A stretch of 64,000 nt of DNA from NCBI RefSeq assembly GCF_947500265.1, contig NZ_CANMRN010000001.1:62001-126000 (forward strand). Direction: 5' to 3'. A program made the translations under genes and the position numbers. Source of the DNA: an uncultured Psychrobacter sp. GTDB lineage: Bacteria; Pseudomonadota; Gammaproteobacteria; Pseudomonadales; Moraxellaceae. Positions 41,706 to 52,585 of this stretch are shown here, piece by piece. Positions within the stretch are counted from its first letter, which is position 1, and each line of letters starts with the position of its first letter. Under the pieces are notes generated by a model. That model made no database searches. It saw only the letters and a program-made list of their open reading frames with translations, and was not told the origin of the DNA.

Positions 41706-42066
41706 GGAAATAACTAATGCTATCGCAAGCTTTGCTGCGCTCTCTCAAGATACTCGTTTAAAAGCTTTTAAGCTGCTTGTCAGCCATGAGCCTGAAGGCC
41801 TACCTGCGGGCGAAATAGCCCGTCAGCTCTCTGTACCTCATAACACAATGTCAGCCCACCTATCGGTGCTAGCACGGGCAGGGTGGGTAGTTTCACAGCG
41901 TTATAGCCGACAGATTATCTATCGTGCTTCGCTATCACATATGGAAAACGTCATTCAGTTCCTGTTGCAAGATTGCTGTGCGGGACATCCAGAATTGTGT
42001 GCGTCACTCATGGATAGCCTGAGTGGGTGCAGAGTAAATGAGTCTGTTGAGCAAGGTAACGATTAA
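41704..42066 (+). CDS. arsR: ArsR-family metalloregulator
   Basis: Winged HTH LPAGEIARQLSVPHNTMSAHLSVLARAGWV; C-terminal CCAGHPELC cysteines; first gene of arsenic cluster. Confidence 0.92.
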   Translation: MEITNAIASFAALSQDTRLKAFKLLVSHEPEGLPAGEIARQLSVPHNTMSAHLSVLARAGWVVSQRYSRQIIYRASLSHMENVIQFLLQDCCAGHPELCASLMDSLSGCRVNESVEQGND

Positions 42067-42110
42067 ACCAATTATCATTTCGATAAATACATAAAATAGG
42101 TGTAAACACT

Positions 42111-42518
42111 ATGAAGCCATTAATCTTTCATAATCCTAAATGCGGAACCTCTCGTAACACGCTTGCCATTATTAAAGCATCAGGTGAAGAGCCAGAAGTG
42201 GTGGAATACCTGAAAAATACACCAACGCGCGACCGTTTAGTGGAGCTGTTGGCACAAATGCAGATTTCGCCTAGAGAGCTATTAAGAAGCAAAGAAGCTA
42301 TCAATGATGAGCTTGGTCTAGATAATCCTGAGTTGTCTGATGATCAAATTATCGATGCTATGATTGCGCATCCTATTTTAATCAACCGTCCTATCGTGGT
42401 GACTGATAAAGGCGCTGCTCTATGTCGTCCTTCAGAACGTGTGTTTGAATTGCTAGCTAATCCAGTAAGTAGCTTCACAAAAGAAGACGGCGAGGTTGTT
42501 ACTCATGACAAACACTGA
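42111..42518 (+). CDS. arsC: Arsenate reductase (glutaredoxin type)
   Basis: [59 protein letters not shown]. Confidence 0.95.
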   Translation: MKPLIFHNPKCGTSRNTLAIIKASGEEPEVVEYLKNTPTRDRLVELLAQMQISPRELLRSKEAINDELGLDNPELSDDQIIDAMIAHPILINRPIVVTDKGAALCRPSERVFELLANPVSSFTKEDGEVVTHDKH

Positions 42519-43278
42519 GGTTGACCAAACATTAGCAGTTGATCCTACTGTTTCGCCAGAATTTAGCTTAGACGATTTGCCCAATATTGATATAGATAAT
42601 CTTCAGCCTATCGACATTGAGTCTTTGGTTGCGCCAAATGACTCACGTCATCCGCCGAAGATACTAGTGCTATACGGTTCTGTCCGTGCGCGCTCGTTTT
42701 CTAGATTGGCCGCTGAAGAGTCTAGCCGATTGCTACGTTGGTATGGTTGTGAAGTAAAAATGTTTGATCCATCTGGTATGCCATTGCCTGACGATGCAGA
42801 CTCAGATCATCCCAAAGTGCAAGAATTGAGGGAGCTGGCGCAGTGGTCAGAAGGCATGCTGTGGGTGAGTCCAGAGCGTCACGGCAGTATCACCAGTATT
42901 ATGAAAGCGCAAATCGACTGGATACCGCTGTCCCTAGGTGGCGTACGTCCAACTCAAGGTAAAACCCTAGCACTGATGCAAGTCAGCGGCGGTAGTCAGA
43001 GCTTTAATACAGTCAATCAAATGCGTATTCTTGGGCGCTGGATGCGGATGATTACTATCCCTAATCAATCTTCGATACCCAAAGCGTTCTTAGAGTTCAA
43101 CGACGACAATCGCATGGATATGTCTCCGTTATATCTGCGTCTTGTTGATGTCTGTGAAGAGCTAGTGAAGTTTACTTGGCTCACACGCGGACGTTCAGAT
43201 TATCTTACTGATCGTTATTCAGAACGCGTTGAGAGTGCTGAAGAACTATCGAGCCGCGTCAATCAAAAATCGATCTAA
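42505..43278 (+). CDS. arsH: Arsenical resistance protein ArsH (NADPH-dependent FMN reductase)
   Basis: [66 protein letters not shown]. Confidence 0.95.
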   Translation: MTNTEVDQTLAVDPTVSPEFSLDDLPNIDIDNLQPIDIESLVAPNDSRHPPKILVLYGSVRARSFSRLAAEESSRLLRWYGCEVKMFDPSGMPLPDDADSDHPKVQELRELAQWSEGMLWVSPERHGSITSIMKAQIDWIPLSLGGVRPTQGKTLALMQVSGGSQSFNTVNQMRILGRWMRMITIPNQSSIPKAFLEFNDDNRMDMSPLYLRLVDVCEELVKFTWLTRGRSDYLTDRYSERVESAEELSSRVNQKSI

Positions 43279-43345
43279 CCCCCTAATCGATCTAATTCCC
43301 TATATTAAATCGGCTGAATAAGATCAGCTTAAGTAAGGTCGTATA

Positions 43346-44653
43346 ATGCTTGCATTTGCTATTTTTGTGGTCACTTTAGTTTTAGTTATCTGGCAACCTA
43401 AAGGATTGGGCATCGGCTGGAGCGCCATGGGTGGTGCCTTAGTCGCGTTAGCGCTTGGCGTCGTGCAGCTGTCAGATGTGGGTATCGTCTGGGATATTGT
43501 TTGGGACGCGACCTTTACTTTTGTGGCGCTGATTATCATCTCGCTTATTTTAGATCGAGCAGGGTTTTTTGGCTGGGCTGCATTACATGTGGCACGCCTT
43601 GGTAATGGGCAAGGGCGTTTATTGTTTCCGATGATTGTCGTGCTCGGCGCCTTTATTTCTGCCTTTTTTGCCAATGATGGTGCTGCACTACTATTGACCC
43701 CAATTGTCATCGCTATCTTGCTGCGTTTGAATTTTTCGCCACCATCAGCTCTAGCGTTTATCATAGCGACTGGTTTTATCGCTGATACGGCAAGCCTGCC
43801 ATTAGTCACCTCAAATTTAGTCAATATCGTTAGTGCCAATTACTTTGATATTGGCTTTGGTCGTTATGCGGCGGTGATGGTACCGGTCAATATAGTGTCT
43901 GTATTAGCGACACTACTGGTGTTGTGGATTGTCTATGCACGTCATATTCCAAAAAATTACTCGACTAGCGAACTAAGCGCTCCAGAGTCTGCTATTACCG
44001 ATCCATTGGTATTCCGAGCTGCTTTTCCACTATTAGGCTTGCTACTGGTCGCCTACTTTGCAACAGAGCCGTTGGGGCTGCCTATTTCATTGGTCACAGG
44101 TATTGCTGCTGTTGTGCTAATGGCAATCGCTGGCCGTTTATGGCAAGGCGGTCGCGGTGCAGTGGTCTCTGTGAGCGATGTAGTACGTAAAGCGCCTTGG
44201 CAAATCGTACTATTTTCAATCGGTATGTATTTGGTGGTATATGGTCTGGGTAATGCAGGGCTTACTGCTTATGGTGCGCAAGTACTTAACTGGTTGGGTC
44301 AACAAGGCGCAGTCATTGCTACCGTTGGAACTGGATTCTTGTCCGCCATAGTTGCTTCTGTTATGAATAATATGCCAGCAACTTTAGTCGGCGCGCTTGC
44401 GATTGATCAAGCACAAGTGCCTGCTGCAACGCGAGAGCTAATGATTTATGCTAATGTCATCGGTAATGATTTGGGCCCTAAGTTTACGCCGATTGGTAGT
44501 CTGGCTACTTTACTATGGCTACATGTATTAGCAGAGAAGGACTACAAAATCAGCTGGGGACAGTATATAAAGATTGGTCTATTGATCACTCCGCCTGTGT
44601 TGTTAGTGACACTGTTGGCATTGGTATTCTGGCTACCACTATTGCCAAGTTAA
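43346..44653 (+). CDS. arsB: Arsenite efflux transporter ArsB
   Basis: Multi-[72 protein letters not shown]. Confidence 0.94.
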   Translation: MLAFAIFVVTLVLVIWQPKGLGIGWSAMGGALVALALGVVQLSDVGIVWDIVWDATFTFVALIIISLILDRAGFFGWAALHVARLGNGQGRLLFPMIVVLGAFISAFFANDGAALLLTPIVIAILLRLNFSPPSALAFIIATGFIADTASLPLVTSNLVNIVSANYFDIGFGRYAAVMVPVNIVSVLATLLVLWIVYARHIPKNYSTSELSAPESAITDPLVFRAAFPLLGLLLVAYFATEPLGLPISLVTGIAAVVLMAIAGRLWQGGRGAVVSVSDVVRKAPWQIVLFSIGMYLVVYGLGNAGLTAYGAQVLNWLGQQGAVIATVGTGFLSAIVASVMNNMPATLVGALAIDQAQVPAATRELMIYANVIGNDLGPKFTPIGSLATLLWLHVLAEKDYKISWGQYIKIGLLITPPVLLVTLLALVFWLPLLPS

Positions 44654-44785
44654 CTGATGGAAAACTTACTATAGTAATATCCGATCGTGACAATGATATT
44701 CATTTTTAAATATCATGGTCATAATCAAGTATGGGATAAAGTAGTTATTAATGTTTATTAAAATGGCAAAATAGATAAATAATAT

Positions 44786-45054
44786 TAGGGTCTGTTGAAC
44801 ATTCAAATGTGATACTGGCAGTGACTATTTTTTAGACAATACGCAGTGAAATTTTTGACGCCTAGTCGTTCCAGGTTAGACAATTTCGCCATGTATTGGC
44901 AAAAAATAGCCCTGCCCTGAAAGGCTAATGCTAAAATAACCTCAAACGTTGTTGCAAGCCTAGTTAAGGTCTCGACATTATCGTCAGTTTACGCCTAGTT
45001 TGATGCGATTTTAGTGATCAGCAGTCCTAATATTTGAATGTTCAACATACCCTA
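44786..45054. mobile_element. MITE-like non-autonomous element
   Basis: Terminal inverted repeats TAGGGTCTGTTGAACATTCAAAT and (complement) TAGGGTATGTTGAACATTCAAAT, one mismatch in 23; no ORF inside; outermost TA could be a target duplication. Confidence 0.75.
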
Positions 45055-45065
45055 AATGATACGCA

Positions 45066-45098
45066 TAAAAAAACCCTCATCAAATTGATGAGGGTTTT
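45066..45098. terminator. Terminator flanking tRNA-Asn
   Basis: AAAAAAACCCTCATCAAATTGATGAGGGTTTT. Confidence 0.75.
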
Positions 45099-45151
45099 GG
45101 CAAATGCCATAATTGAATCAAAGTTGACTCAAAAAATTTACTACTAAAATG

Positions 45152-45227
45152 TGGCTCTCCAACCTGGGCTCGAACCAGGGACACACGGATTAACAGTCCG
45201 TTGCTCTACCAACTGAGCTATTGGAGA
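45152..45227 (-). tRNA. tRNA-Asn (anticodon GTT)
   Basis: Minus strand TCTCCAATAGCTCAGTTGGTAGAGCAACGGACTGTTAATCCGTGTGTCCCTGGTTCGAGCCCAGGTTGGAGAGCCA. Confidence 0.96.
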
Positions 45228-45410
45228 ATAGGCTGTAAGTAACTAATCGCTTACAACGAGCCTTAGAAGTCTCTAACGAGTTCTTGCTAAGTGGGGCGTA
45301 TTCTAGCAAAGTTAAAAAATACGTCAAGCCTTTTTTTGCATAATTAGTAAAAATCGTCATTTTAATGATGAGATAGCGTGTTTTTCCTAGTTATGCTTAA
45401 GACTCTCGCA

Positions 45411-45450
45411 AAAAAAGACGCCCTATAGAGTGTATAGGGCGTCTTTTTTA
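45411..45450. terminator. Rho-independent terminator after aspC (minus)
   Basis: AAAAAAGACGCCCTATAGAGTGTATAGGGCGTCTTTTTT. Confidence 0.8.
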
Positions 45451-45483
45451 TGAACAGCGGTAAGCCTCGTTGCTATTTACGTT

Positions 45484-46686
45484 TTATTCAGCAACGTCTA
45501 AATCAGCCACTGCTTTTTCGATACGTGATAGGGCGTCTTTCAACGTTGCTTCATCAGTAGCGTACGAGATACGCATATAGCCGCCAAGACCGAATGCATC
45601 GCCAGGTACGACTGCCACGCCAACTTTGTCCAATAACCATGCTGAGAATTCAGTACATGACGACAGGCCAGCCGCTTTGATTAGCGGTACGATATTTGGA
45701 TACACATAAAATGCGCCATCAGGACGCAAGCAAGTAATGCCTTTAATGGCATTTAGACCATCTACGACTAGGTCACAGCGTTTCTCAAAGGCGGCTACCA
45801 TCGGCTCTAGTACGCTCTGATCACCACTGATAGCAACTTCGGCAGCCACTTGGCTGATTGACGTTGGGCATGAGGTAGATTGTGACTGTACCTTTTTCAT
45901 AGCGCCGATTAGCTTAGCAGGGCCACCCGCATAGCCGATACGCCAGCCTGTCATTGCATACGCTTTAGACACACCGTTCAAGATGATGGAACGATCTTTT
46001 AGCTCAGGTGCTGCATTCAAGATATTGTAGAACTTATCGCCTGTCCAGCGAATGTGCTCGTACATATCGTCTGAAGCTACATAAACTTGTGGATGTTTTT
46101 TCAATACTTCAGCGATGGCCTTTAGCTCATCTAACGTATAAATCATACCCGTTGGGTTAGATGGGCTGTTTAATACCAATAATTTAGTCTTGTCAGTGAT
46201 CGCTTCTTCTAGCTGCTCAGGAGTAATTTTGAAGTCTTGTTCAGCTGGGCATTTGACGATGACTGGCACACCTTCTGCGATGATAACCATGTCAGGATAG
46301 CTGACCCAATATGGTGCTGGGATGATGACTTCGTCGCCAGGATTGATAAACGCTTGGGCAAGGTTAAAGAAAGACTGCTTACCACCGACCGATACTAGGA
46401 TTTCGTTTGGCTCATAGCTGATGTCGTTGTCGCGCTTGAATTTCTCGATGATGGCTGTTTTTAACTCTGGCGTACCATCGACAGCCGTATATTTAGTAAA
46501 GCCATCATTGATTGCATCGATTGCTGCTTTTTTGATGTGTTCAGGGGTATCAAAATCAGGTTCACCAGCGCCCAAACCGATAATATCTTTACCAGCTGCT
46601 TTTAGCTCTTTGGCTTTATTGGTAATTGCTAGCGTAGGTGATGGTTGGATGTTGTTGACGCGGTCAGACAGTTGCAACTCGCTCAT
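45484..46686 (-). CDS. aspC: Pyridoxal-phosphate aminotransferase (aspartate aminotransferase type)
   Basis: IGLGAGEPDFDTPEHIKKAA, NSPSNPTGMIYT, NGVSKAYAMTGWRIGY. Confidence 0.92.
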   Translation of the reverse strand: MSELQLSDRVNNIQPSPTLAITNKAKELKAAGKDIIGLGAGEPDFDTPEHIKKAAIDAINDGFTKYTAVDGTPELKTAIIEKFKRDNDISYEPNEILVSVGGKQSFFNLAQAFINPGDEVIIPAPYWVSYPDMVIIAEGVPVIVKCPAEQDFKITPEQLEEAITDKTKLLVLNSPSNPTGMIYTLDELKAIAEVLKKHPQVYVASDDMYEHIRWTGDKFYNILNAAPELKDRSIILNGVSKAYAMTGWRIGYAGGPAKLIGAMKKVQSQSTSCPTSISQVAAEVAISGDQSVLEPMVAAFEKRCDLVVDGLNAIKGITCLRPDGAFYVYPNIVPLIKAAGLSSCTEFSAWLLDKVGVAVVPGDAFGLGGYMRISYATDEATLKDALSRIEKAVADLDVAE

Positions 46687-47237
46687 GAGAGATCCTTTTT
46701 TATATGAGGGTGGGGTTGGTGGAAATCTGATATTAATTATATAACGTTTTCATTGCTATCAGGACAAGATGTCAGACAGTTTAAGAAAACATAGCATCAT
46801 CTTACCGTAATACGGCGCTCATTCGATTATAGATGATGGTGATGATGCTTCGGCAAACGACGCGATTGCTAGTTTTTGCATTGTAACATGCTGATATTGA
46901 GCTGTCTTATGACGCTAGTAACAGAATATTGTGTCGTTGCTTGTGATAGCAGTATCCTTGTGAAAATGACAAATAACACGCTGAGATAAAGCTTAAGCCC
47001 ATATGATTGCGAAGACACAACAATAAACCTGTAGCCGACCACTATAATTATTTAGATTTGTTAAATAAAATGGCTTATAGCTTAATGAAATGCGCCTAAT
47101 GATATCTGCTAAGAATAACGATAATAGCTAGCTGTTATCAAAAATCTAAATTTTTATTAAGCAATCAGTTTAAGCGCATTAATTCCATATTATGGAAATA
47201 CTTAAAAAGATAAGAATACTCAAAAAGGATATTTACA

Positions 47238-47975
47238 ATGACAGATTCTACTGAAAAATTACATATACTCATTACTGGGGCGACGTCGGGCATTGGTAAG
47301 CAGTTGGCAAAAGACTATCTGCTAGCAGATCATCATGTATATGCAGTCGGCCGTGACGACGAAGCGTTGGCTGAACTTCAAGCGTTAGGCGCAGAAACGA
47401 TTGATTTAGACTTAATGGATCGAGAAAAGGTCATCGAAGCTTTTGAGAAAATCGACAACGTCGATCTAGCAATTTGCGGCGCTGGCATGTGCGAGTACTT
47501 AGATATGCCGAACTTTGATAGCAGTGTGTTTATGAAAGTTATGTCGGTAAACATGGGTACGTTGTCGCATGTGATCGAAGGGGTGTTACCAAAGCTAATC
47601 GCTTCAAAAGGTCGCTTGGTCGGTATCGGTTCAGCGTCTGCTTATGTGCCTTTTTCGCGCGCTGAGGCTTATGGTAGCTCAAAAGCTGCTATCCATTATC
47701 TAATGAAGACCTTACAGATTAGCCTTGCTCCGCATGATGTGTCAGTTAGCTTAGTCGTGCCTGGTTTTGTGGAGACACCGATGACCAAACAGAATGACTT
47801 TCCGATGCCATTTATCCAGACGCCAGCGCAGGCCAGTCAAGCCATACGCGACGGTATCGAGAGTGGGCATGAGGTGATTGAATTTCCGAAAAAACTAACC
47901 ATGCCTTTAAAAGCATTGGGCACGTTGCCTGATTTGGTCTGGCAGCAAGTTAGTGAAAAACTTAATAAAAAATAA
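47238..47975 (+). CDS. Short-chain dehydrogenase/reductase
   Basis: ITGATSGIGKQLAKDY, YGSSKAAIHYLM (YxxxK), VPGFVETPMT. Confidence 0.92.
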   Translation: MTDSTEKLHILITGATSGIGKQLAKDYLLADHHVYAVGRDDEALAELQALGAETIDLDLMDREKVIEAFEKIDNVDLAICGAGMCEYLDMPNFDSSVFMKVMSVNMGTLSHVIEGVLPKLIASKGRLVGIGSASAYVPFSRAEAYGSSKAAIHYLMKTLQISLAPHDVSVSLVVPGFVETPMTKQNDFPMPFIQTPAQASQAIRDGIESGHEVIEFPKKLTMPLKALGTLPDLVWQQVSEKLNKK

Positions 47976-48037
47976 TCTACTATCAGTAGAACTCTCAGCC
48001 ATCATATCGACAGAAAAATACAGAAAGGAATGCTTTT

Positions 48038-49774
48038 ATGCCGTTTACTCGTTTCAAGCGTGCAAGTAACCAAAAGATTGCTACCGATGCTGCAAAAGAT
48101 TCTGACCATCAGACTACCCCAAAACGTATTGCTATCATCGGCTCAGGTGTGTCAGGACTGTCATGCGCCCATTATCTAGGTACGCAACATGATGTGACGG
48201 TATTTGAAGCCAATGATTATATCGGCGGGCATGTAAATACGATTGACGTGGCACTACAAGACGGTAAAAAAGCAAAGAGTAGTAATGTAGAGAGTAGTGC
48301 GATAGATACAGGATTTATTGTCTTTAATGAGCGCACATACCCGAACTTCTTTCGTTTGGTTCATGAGTTGCAGGTGCCGTTTCAGGCAACGGACATGAGC
48401 TTTTCTGTCAAAAATACTGCACGTCATTTTGAATACAACGGTCATACGCTCAACACTTTATTGTCACAGCGTAAAAACGTACTCAATCCGAAGTTCTGGC
48501 AGTTTATCAAAGATATCTTACAGTTTAACAAGCATATCAAACAGCTACGCCAAGATTATGATAGCGCACGCTCTCAAGGACAAGAGGTCAGTAGCTTTGC
48601 AGAGCAAACGCTCGGCGGTTACTTAGCACAAAAGAAATACGGTCAGCTATTTACTGATAACTATCTACTGCCAATGGTCTCGGCTATTTGGTCAACCAGT
48701 CTAGATGAAGTACAAGATTTCCCACTGGTATTTTTTGCACAATTCTTTGACAACCACGGGTTGCTAGACGTGGTCAATCGTCCGCAGTGGTTTACGATAA
48801 AAGGTGGCTCAAAACAATATGTCAATAAACTGATTCCACGCTTTATCAAAGCGGGTGGCAAGATACGAGTCAATAGTCCAGTACAGTCTGTAGTTCGTGA
48901 TGGCGAGCAAGTGACTTTGACGGTACAGAATGCTTTGACAGTGCAGGATAAAGGTAACTCTGACAACCGTAGCGAAAATCTTGTATTCGATGAAGTTATA
49001 TTTGCTTGTCATGCAGATACCGCACTAAAGATATTAAAGGATGCGAGCACCGATGAATCTGAAGTATTAGGTCATTTTCGCTTTACCAAAAACACGGCTG
49101 TACTGCACACCGATACCAGTGTTTTACCTAAGAAACAACTGGCATGGGCAAGCTGGAATTACTTAATAGATGAAACAGTTTCAGGCAATGCTAAGGATGA
49201 GCAGGCGGCTGGAAACGCACAGGTACCTGCAAAGCCAGTGCTGACTTATCATATGAATATCCTGCAACGCTTGACCAAAAAACACAACTATTTGGTCACA
49301 TTAAATCCAGCTGTAGACAACAAAAACGTTGATGATAAACAGATAGTTAAAAGCATCGATTACAGTCATCCAGTGTTCGATCTTGCGATGATTGAGGCGC
49401 AGACTAAATGGTCGAGTATCTCGGGTAACGGTTCGCACACACATTTCTGCGGGGCTTATTGGTTTAATGGCTTTCATGAAGATGGCGTGCGAAGTGGCCT
49501 ACGTGTCTGTCAGGCGCTCGGTCTTGATATTGATATAAAAGACGAGGTTGACCCAGCTCATTTACCTGACGCTGATAGCGCGCATACGCCGTTTCGTTAT
49601 AAAGACTTACCTATAAAAGCGGATACCAAATTACGTAGGTTAAATAAGCGCGAAGTAACCACAGCGACGACCAATCAGGAACTGGTTGAGTATGCTAATC
49701 GTTTGCAGAGTTCAACTGCTGATACGAGCCAATATAAGAAACGTGGCTTATTCGGTCGCCGTAAAACCAAATAA
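48038..49774 (+). CDS. FAD-dependent amine oxidase family protein
   Basis: RIAIIGSGVSGLSCAHYLG dinucleotide fold, VFEANDYIGGHVNTID, DTGFIVFNERTYPNF. Confidence 0.92.
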   Translation: MPFTRFKRASNQKIATDAAKDSDHQTTPKRIAIIGSGVSGLSCAHYLGTQHDVTVFEANDYIGGHVNTIDVALQDGKKAKSSNVESSAIDTGFIVFNERTYPNFFRLVHELQVPFQATDMSFSVKNTARHFEYNGHTLNTLLSQRKNVLNPKFWQFIKDILQFNKHIKQLRQDYDSARSQGQEVSSFAEQTLGGYLAQKKYGQLFTDNYLLPMVSAIWSTSLDEVQDFPLVFFAQFFDNHGLLDVVNRPQWFTIKGGSKQYVNKLIPRFIKAGGKIRVNSPVQSVVRDGEQVTLTVQNALTVQDKGNSDNRSENLVFDEVIFACHADTALKILKDASTDESEVLGHFRFTKNTAVLHTDTSVLPKKQLAWASWNYLIDETVSGNAKDEQAAGNAQVPAKPVLTYHMNILQRLTKKHNYLVTLNPAVDNKNVDDKQIVKSIDYSHPVFDLAMIEAQTKWSSISGNGSHTHFCGAYWFNGFHEDGVRSGLRVCQALGLDIDIKDEVDPAHLPDADSAHTPFRYKDLPIKADTKLRRLNKREVTTATTNQELVEYANRLQSSTADTSQYKKRGLFGRRKTK

Positions 49775-49857
49775 TATAACGATTAATGCCGTTATATATT
49801 CTAAGTGTTTTGAAAGATTCACCATATAAGAAGTACGCCGTACACAAGAGGCTATTT

Positions 49858-50868
49858 ATGACCACGTCTGCTCAAGATACCAATGCTACGCCAAGTCATG
49901 AGTCTTCTTATGATACAAATGCATTGCCGCATCAGCTGTTTGAGGGCACGACATGGCACAGTCGGCTGCTACCTAGTGTGAATAAATTCGTTTACCCTTA
50001 TCGCTATTGGGGCGTCAATATTAGCACGCTTGCGAAAGGACAGGAACTTCCTGAAATTAGTACGGTAGCATTTGATGAGAGTAAGTTTTTAGAAAAATTA
50101 CCATTACGTAAAGTATTACCGAAAAAGCTACTAGCAAAAGGTCTGCCTCTATTTTCAGCAAAGAAAAAAGCGCTACAACAATTCTGTCCTGATGACTATC
50201 TACAGCATACTGACCTACAGAATACCAATAGCCTAAGAGATGCTAAAAAATTTGATAATAATGTAAAGTCTATTCAAGCACTAGAAAAACGTCTAAGCCG
50301 AGCATTTGAAAAACATGCAGGTAGCACGCCTGAAGGCGATATGTTGGGATTACTTGTTTGCCGTAATGCGGGCATGTACTTTAGCCCAGTCAACTTTTAC
50401 TTAGGATTTGATGCGCAGCAGACGCCAACTCATCTGCTGGCTGAAGTGTCTAATACGCCTTGGGACAAGCGTCATTACTATGGGTTTTTGTTAGAGGGAG
50501 AGGATACTGAATTCTGTCATGACAAGGATTTTCACGTATCACCTTTTAACCCTATCGATCAGCTGTATCGCTGGCAAGTTACGGTAAAACGTACAAAAAC
50601 AGACAAGCAACCTAATACTGGCTTACAAGTGCGTATCGCTATCAATATCAGCGATGAGCGCGGTGAAGTTTTAAAAACTGGTATAAAGATATCAGGAGTA
50701 CCAATGACAGAAGATGCCGTTCGTCATAGCTTACGAAAAAACCCTCTGATGAATATAACATCATTAACCCGTATTTATTGGCATGCGTTCAAGCTCTATG
50801 CGATTAAAAAGGTGCCGTATATCAACTACGACGAAAAACTAGCCGACAGTCAACAGAAAGGCGGCTAG
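49858..50868 (+). CDS. DUF1365 family protein
   Basis: Position in SDR/FAD/Cfa cluster; LFEGTTWHSRLLPSVNKFVYPYRYW, NFYLGFDAQQTPTHLLAEVSNTPWDKRHYY, KDFHVSPFNPIDQLYRWQV. MTTSAQD start at 49858 preferred. Confidence 0.87.
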   Translation: MTTSAQDTNATPSHESSYDTNALPHQLFEGTTWHSRLLPSVNKFVYPYRYWGVNISTLAKGQELPEISTVAFDESKFLEKLPLRKVLPKKLLAKGLPLFSAKKKALQQFCPDDYLQHTDLQNTNSLRDAKKFDNNVKSIQALEKRLSRAFEKHAGSTPEGDMLGLLVCRNAGMYFSPVNFYLGFDAQQTPTHLLAEVSNTPWDKRHYYGFLLEGEDTEFCHDKDFHVSPFNPIDQLYRWQVTVKRTKTDKQPNTGLQVRIAINISDERGEVLKTGIKISGVPMTEDAVRHSLRKNPLMNITSLTRIYWHAFKLYAIKKVPYINYDEKLADSQQKGG

Positions 50869-51014
50869 CAGTAAAGTACACAGAAAAAAAGCAGCTAGCA
50901 GTATTGAACGCAAAAGATGTCTTATAGTTACAGCAATTTTTAAATATCAACAATCCAAAAATCTCGTCAATGTAATACTAAAAAACAAAGCATTTAAACA
51001 AGGATAAATACACG

Positions 51015-52469
51015 ATGCCAGCACGACCGACCGATCGAGCACCAGTCACAAAACTAGAAAAATTAACTGCTCGTGTGAGCAAAGTAGTTAATGAAAGCGC
51101 TGTACTACAGCCAGTCAGCAATAGTGTGAATAACTTAGCTAGAAAGCTTATCTTTCGTGCGTTACAGCACGTTCAGTTTGGTAGCCTCACGCTGATTGAA
51201 ACATTTGACGAGCAGGAACCTAAGACAAGTAGTTTTGGTAAAGTAGCTACTAACGACGCTAGTAGCTCGGCGGTTGGTCGCCATTCGCTACATGTGACAT
51301 TACAGATTCATGATAGCGCTGTCTATCGCCAGCTATTACTTGGCGGCTCTATCGCGCTAGCAGACAGTTATATCGATGGTGAGTGGGATACGGATGATCT
51401 GACAGGTTTGATTCGTTTGGCGGCTCGTAACTTGGCCGTACTCAATAAACTAGAGAATCGTTTTGCTGGTATTAGTAAAGCATTTGAAAAAGCGAAGCAT
51501 CAGCTACGTAGCAATGACAAATCTGGCTCCAAATCCAATATCCTAGCGCATTATGATTTGGGCAATGACATGTACGAGCGGTTTTTGGACGATACGATGA
51601 TGTACTCATCGGCAGTCTATCCTACGCCTGACGTGACGCTTAGCAATGCTCAGCAGCACAAACTGTCGCTTATATGCCAACGTTTACAGCTTAGTGCTGA
51701 TGATAATGTGATTGAAATCGGTACAGGGTGGGGCGGTTTTGCTATCTTTGCGGCCAAGCATTACGGCTGTCATGTGACCACCACGACTATCTCTGATGCT
51801 CAGTATGATGAAGCGCAGCGACGAGTCGAGGCGGCAGGTCTTTCTGACAAAATCACACTCCTCAAACAAGATTACCGTGAGCTGACAGGTCAATATGACA
51901 AGCTAGTCAGTATCGAGATGATTGAAGCGGTGGGGCATGAGTATTTACCGACTTTCTTTGCCAAGTGTAATAGCTTGCTCAAGCCGACGGGTCTTATGGT
52001 ATTGCAGGCTATCACCTTTAATGATCAAAATTATCAAGACTATATCGACTCGGTTGATTTTATACAAACACACATTTTCCCAGGTGGTTGTCTGCTCTCA
52101 AACCAAGAGCTGACGACCCAATTCACTGAGCAGACCGATATGGTCGTCAAGCAATTGCATGATTATGGCTTTGATTATGCTTACACACTGCGTGACTGGC
52201 GTGCTGCGTTTATGGCGCAGCGTACAGAGATTCAAGCGCTTGGCTATGACGATGCCTTTATCCGCCTATGGGAGTTTTACTTTTGCTATTGCGAAGGGGG
52301 ATTCTTGGAGCGTACGATCGGTGTGGTGCAAGTCACTGCGGTGAAGCCTAACAACATTGATACGCTACATTTTTCTGATCTGCCATCTGCCGTCTTAAAT
52401 CATAAAACGGTTTTGAACGATGAGACAGCCTTTAGTGAAGAAGATAGAACAGACACCGCGTCAGTATAA
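51015..52469 (+). CDS. cfa: Cyclopropane-fatty-acyl-phospholipid synthase family methyltransferase
   Basis: HYDLGNDMYERFLDDTMMYSSAVY, VIEIGTGWGGFAIFAAKHYGCHVT, SIEMIEAVGHEYLPTFF, YCEGGFLERTIGVVQV. Confidence 0.94.
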   Translation: MPARPTDRAPVTKLEKLTARVSKVVNESAVLQPVSNSVNNLARKLIFRALQHVQFGSLTLIETFDEQEPKTSSFGKVATNDASSSAVGRHSLHVTLQIHDSAVYRQLLLGGSIALADSYIDGEWDTDDLTGLIRLAARNLAVLNKLENRFAGISKAFEKAKHQLRSNDKSGSKSNILAHYDLGNDMYERFLDDTMMYSSAVYPTPDVTLSNAQQHKLSLICQRLQLSADDNVIEIGTGWGGFAIFAAKHYGCHVTTTTISDAQYDEAQRRVEAAGLSDKITLLKQDYRELTGQYDKLVSIEMIEAVGHEYLPTFFAKCNSLLKPTGLMVLQAITFNDQNYQDYIDSVDFIQTHIFPGGCLLSNQELTTQFTEQTDMVVKQLHDYGFDYAYTLRDWRAAFMAQRTEIQALGYDDAFIRLWEFYFCYCEGGFLERTIGVVQVTAVKPNNIDTLHFSDLPSAVLNHKTVLNDETAFSEEDRTDTASV

Positions 52470-52585
52470 GTCTGATGATGTAGATATGGTTTGTTCATAA
52501 TATTCATAGGGTCTCATACTGCATGAACAGTTTGAGACCCATATGTTGAGAGGTTATACATTGGAAGGTTGTATATTGAAAAGTT

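Noticed and set aside
43324-43839. 171-aa minus-strand ORF opposite arsB
   Set aside because: Antisense shadow of a clear arsB coding frame; low-complexity translation.
52508-52540. GGGTCTCA...TGAGACCC hairpin after cfa as another MITE-end relic
   Set aside because: Only GGGTCT is shared with the MITE end; likely an ordinary weak terminator-like hairpin without T-run.
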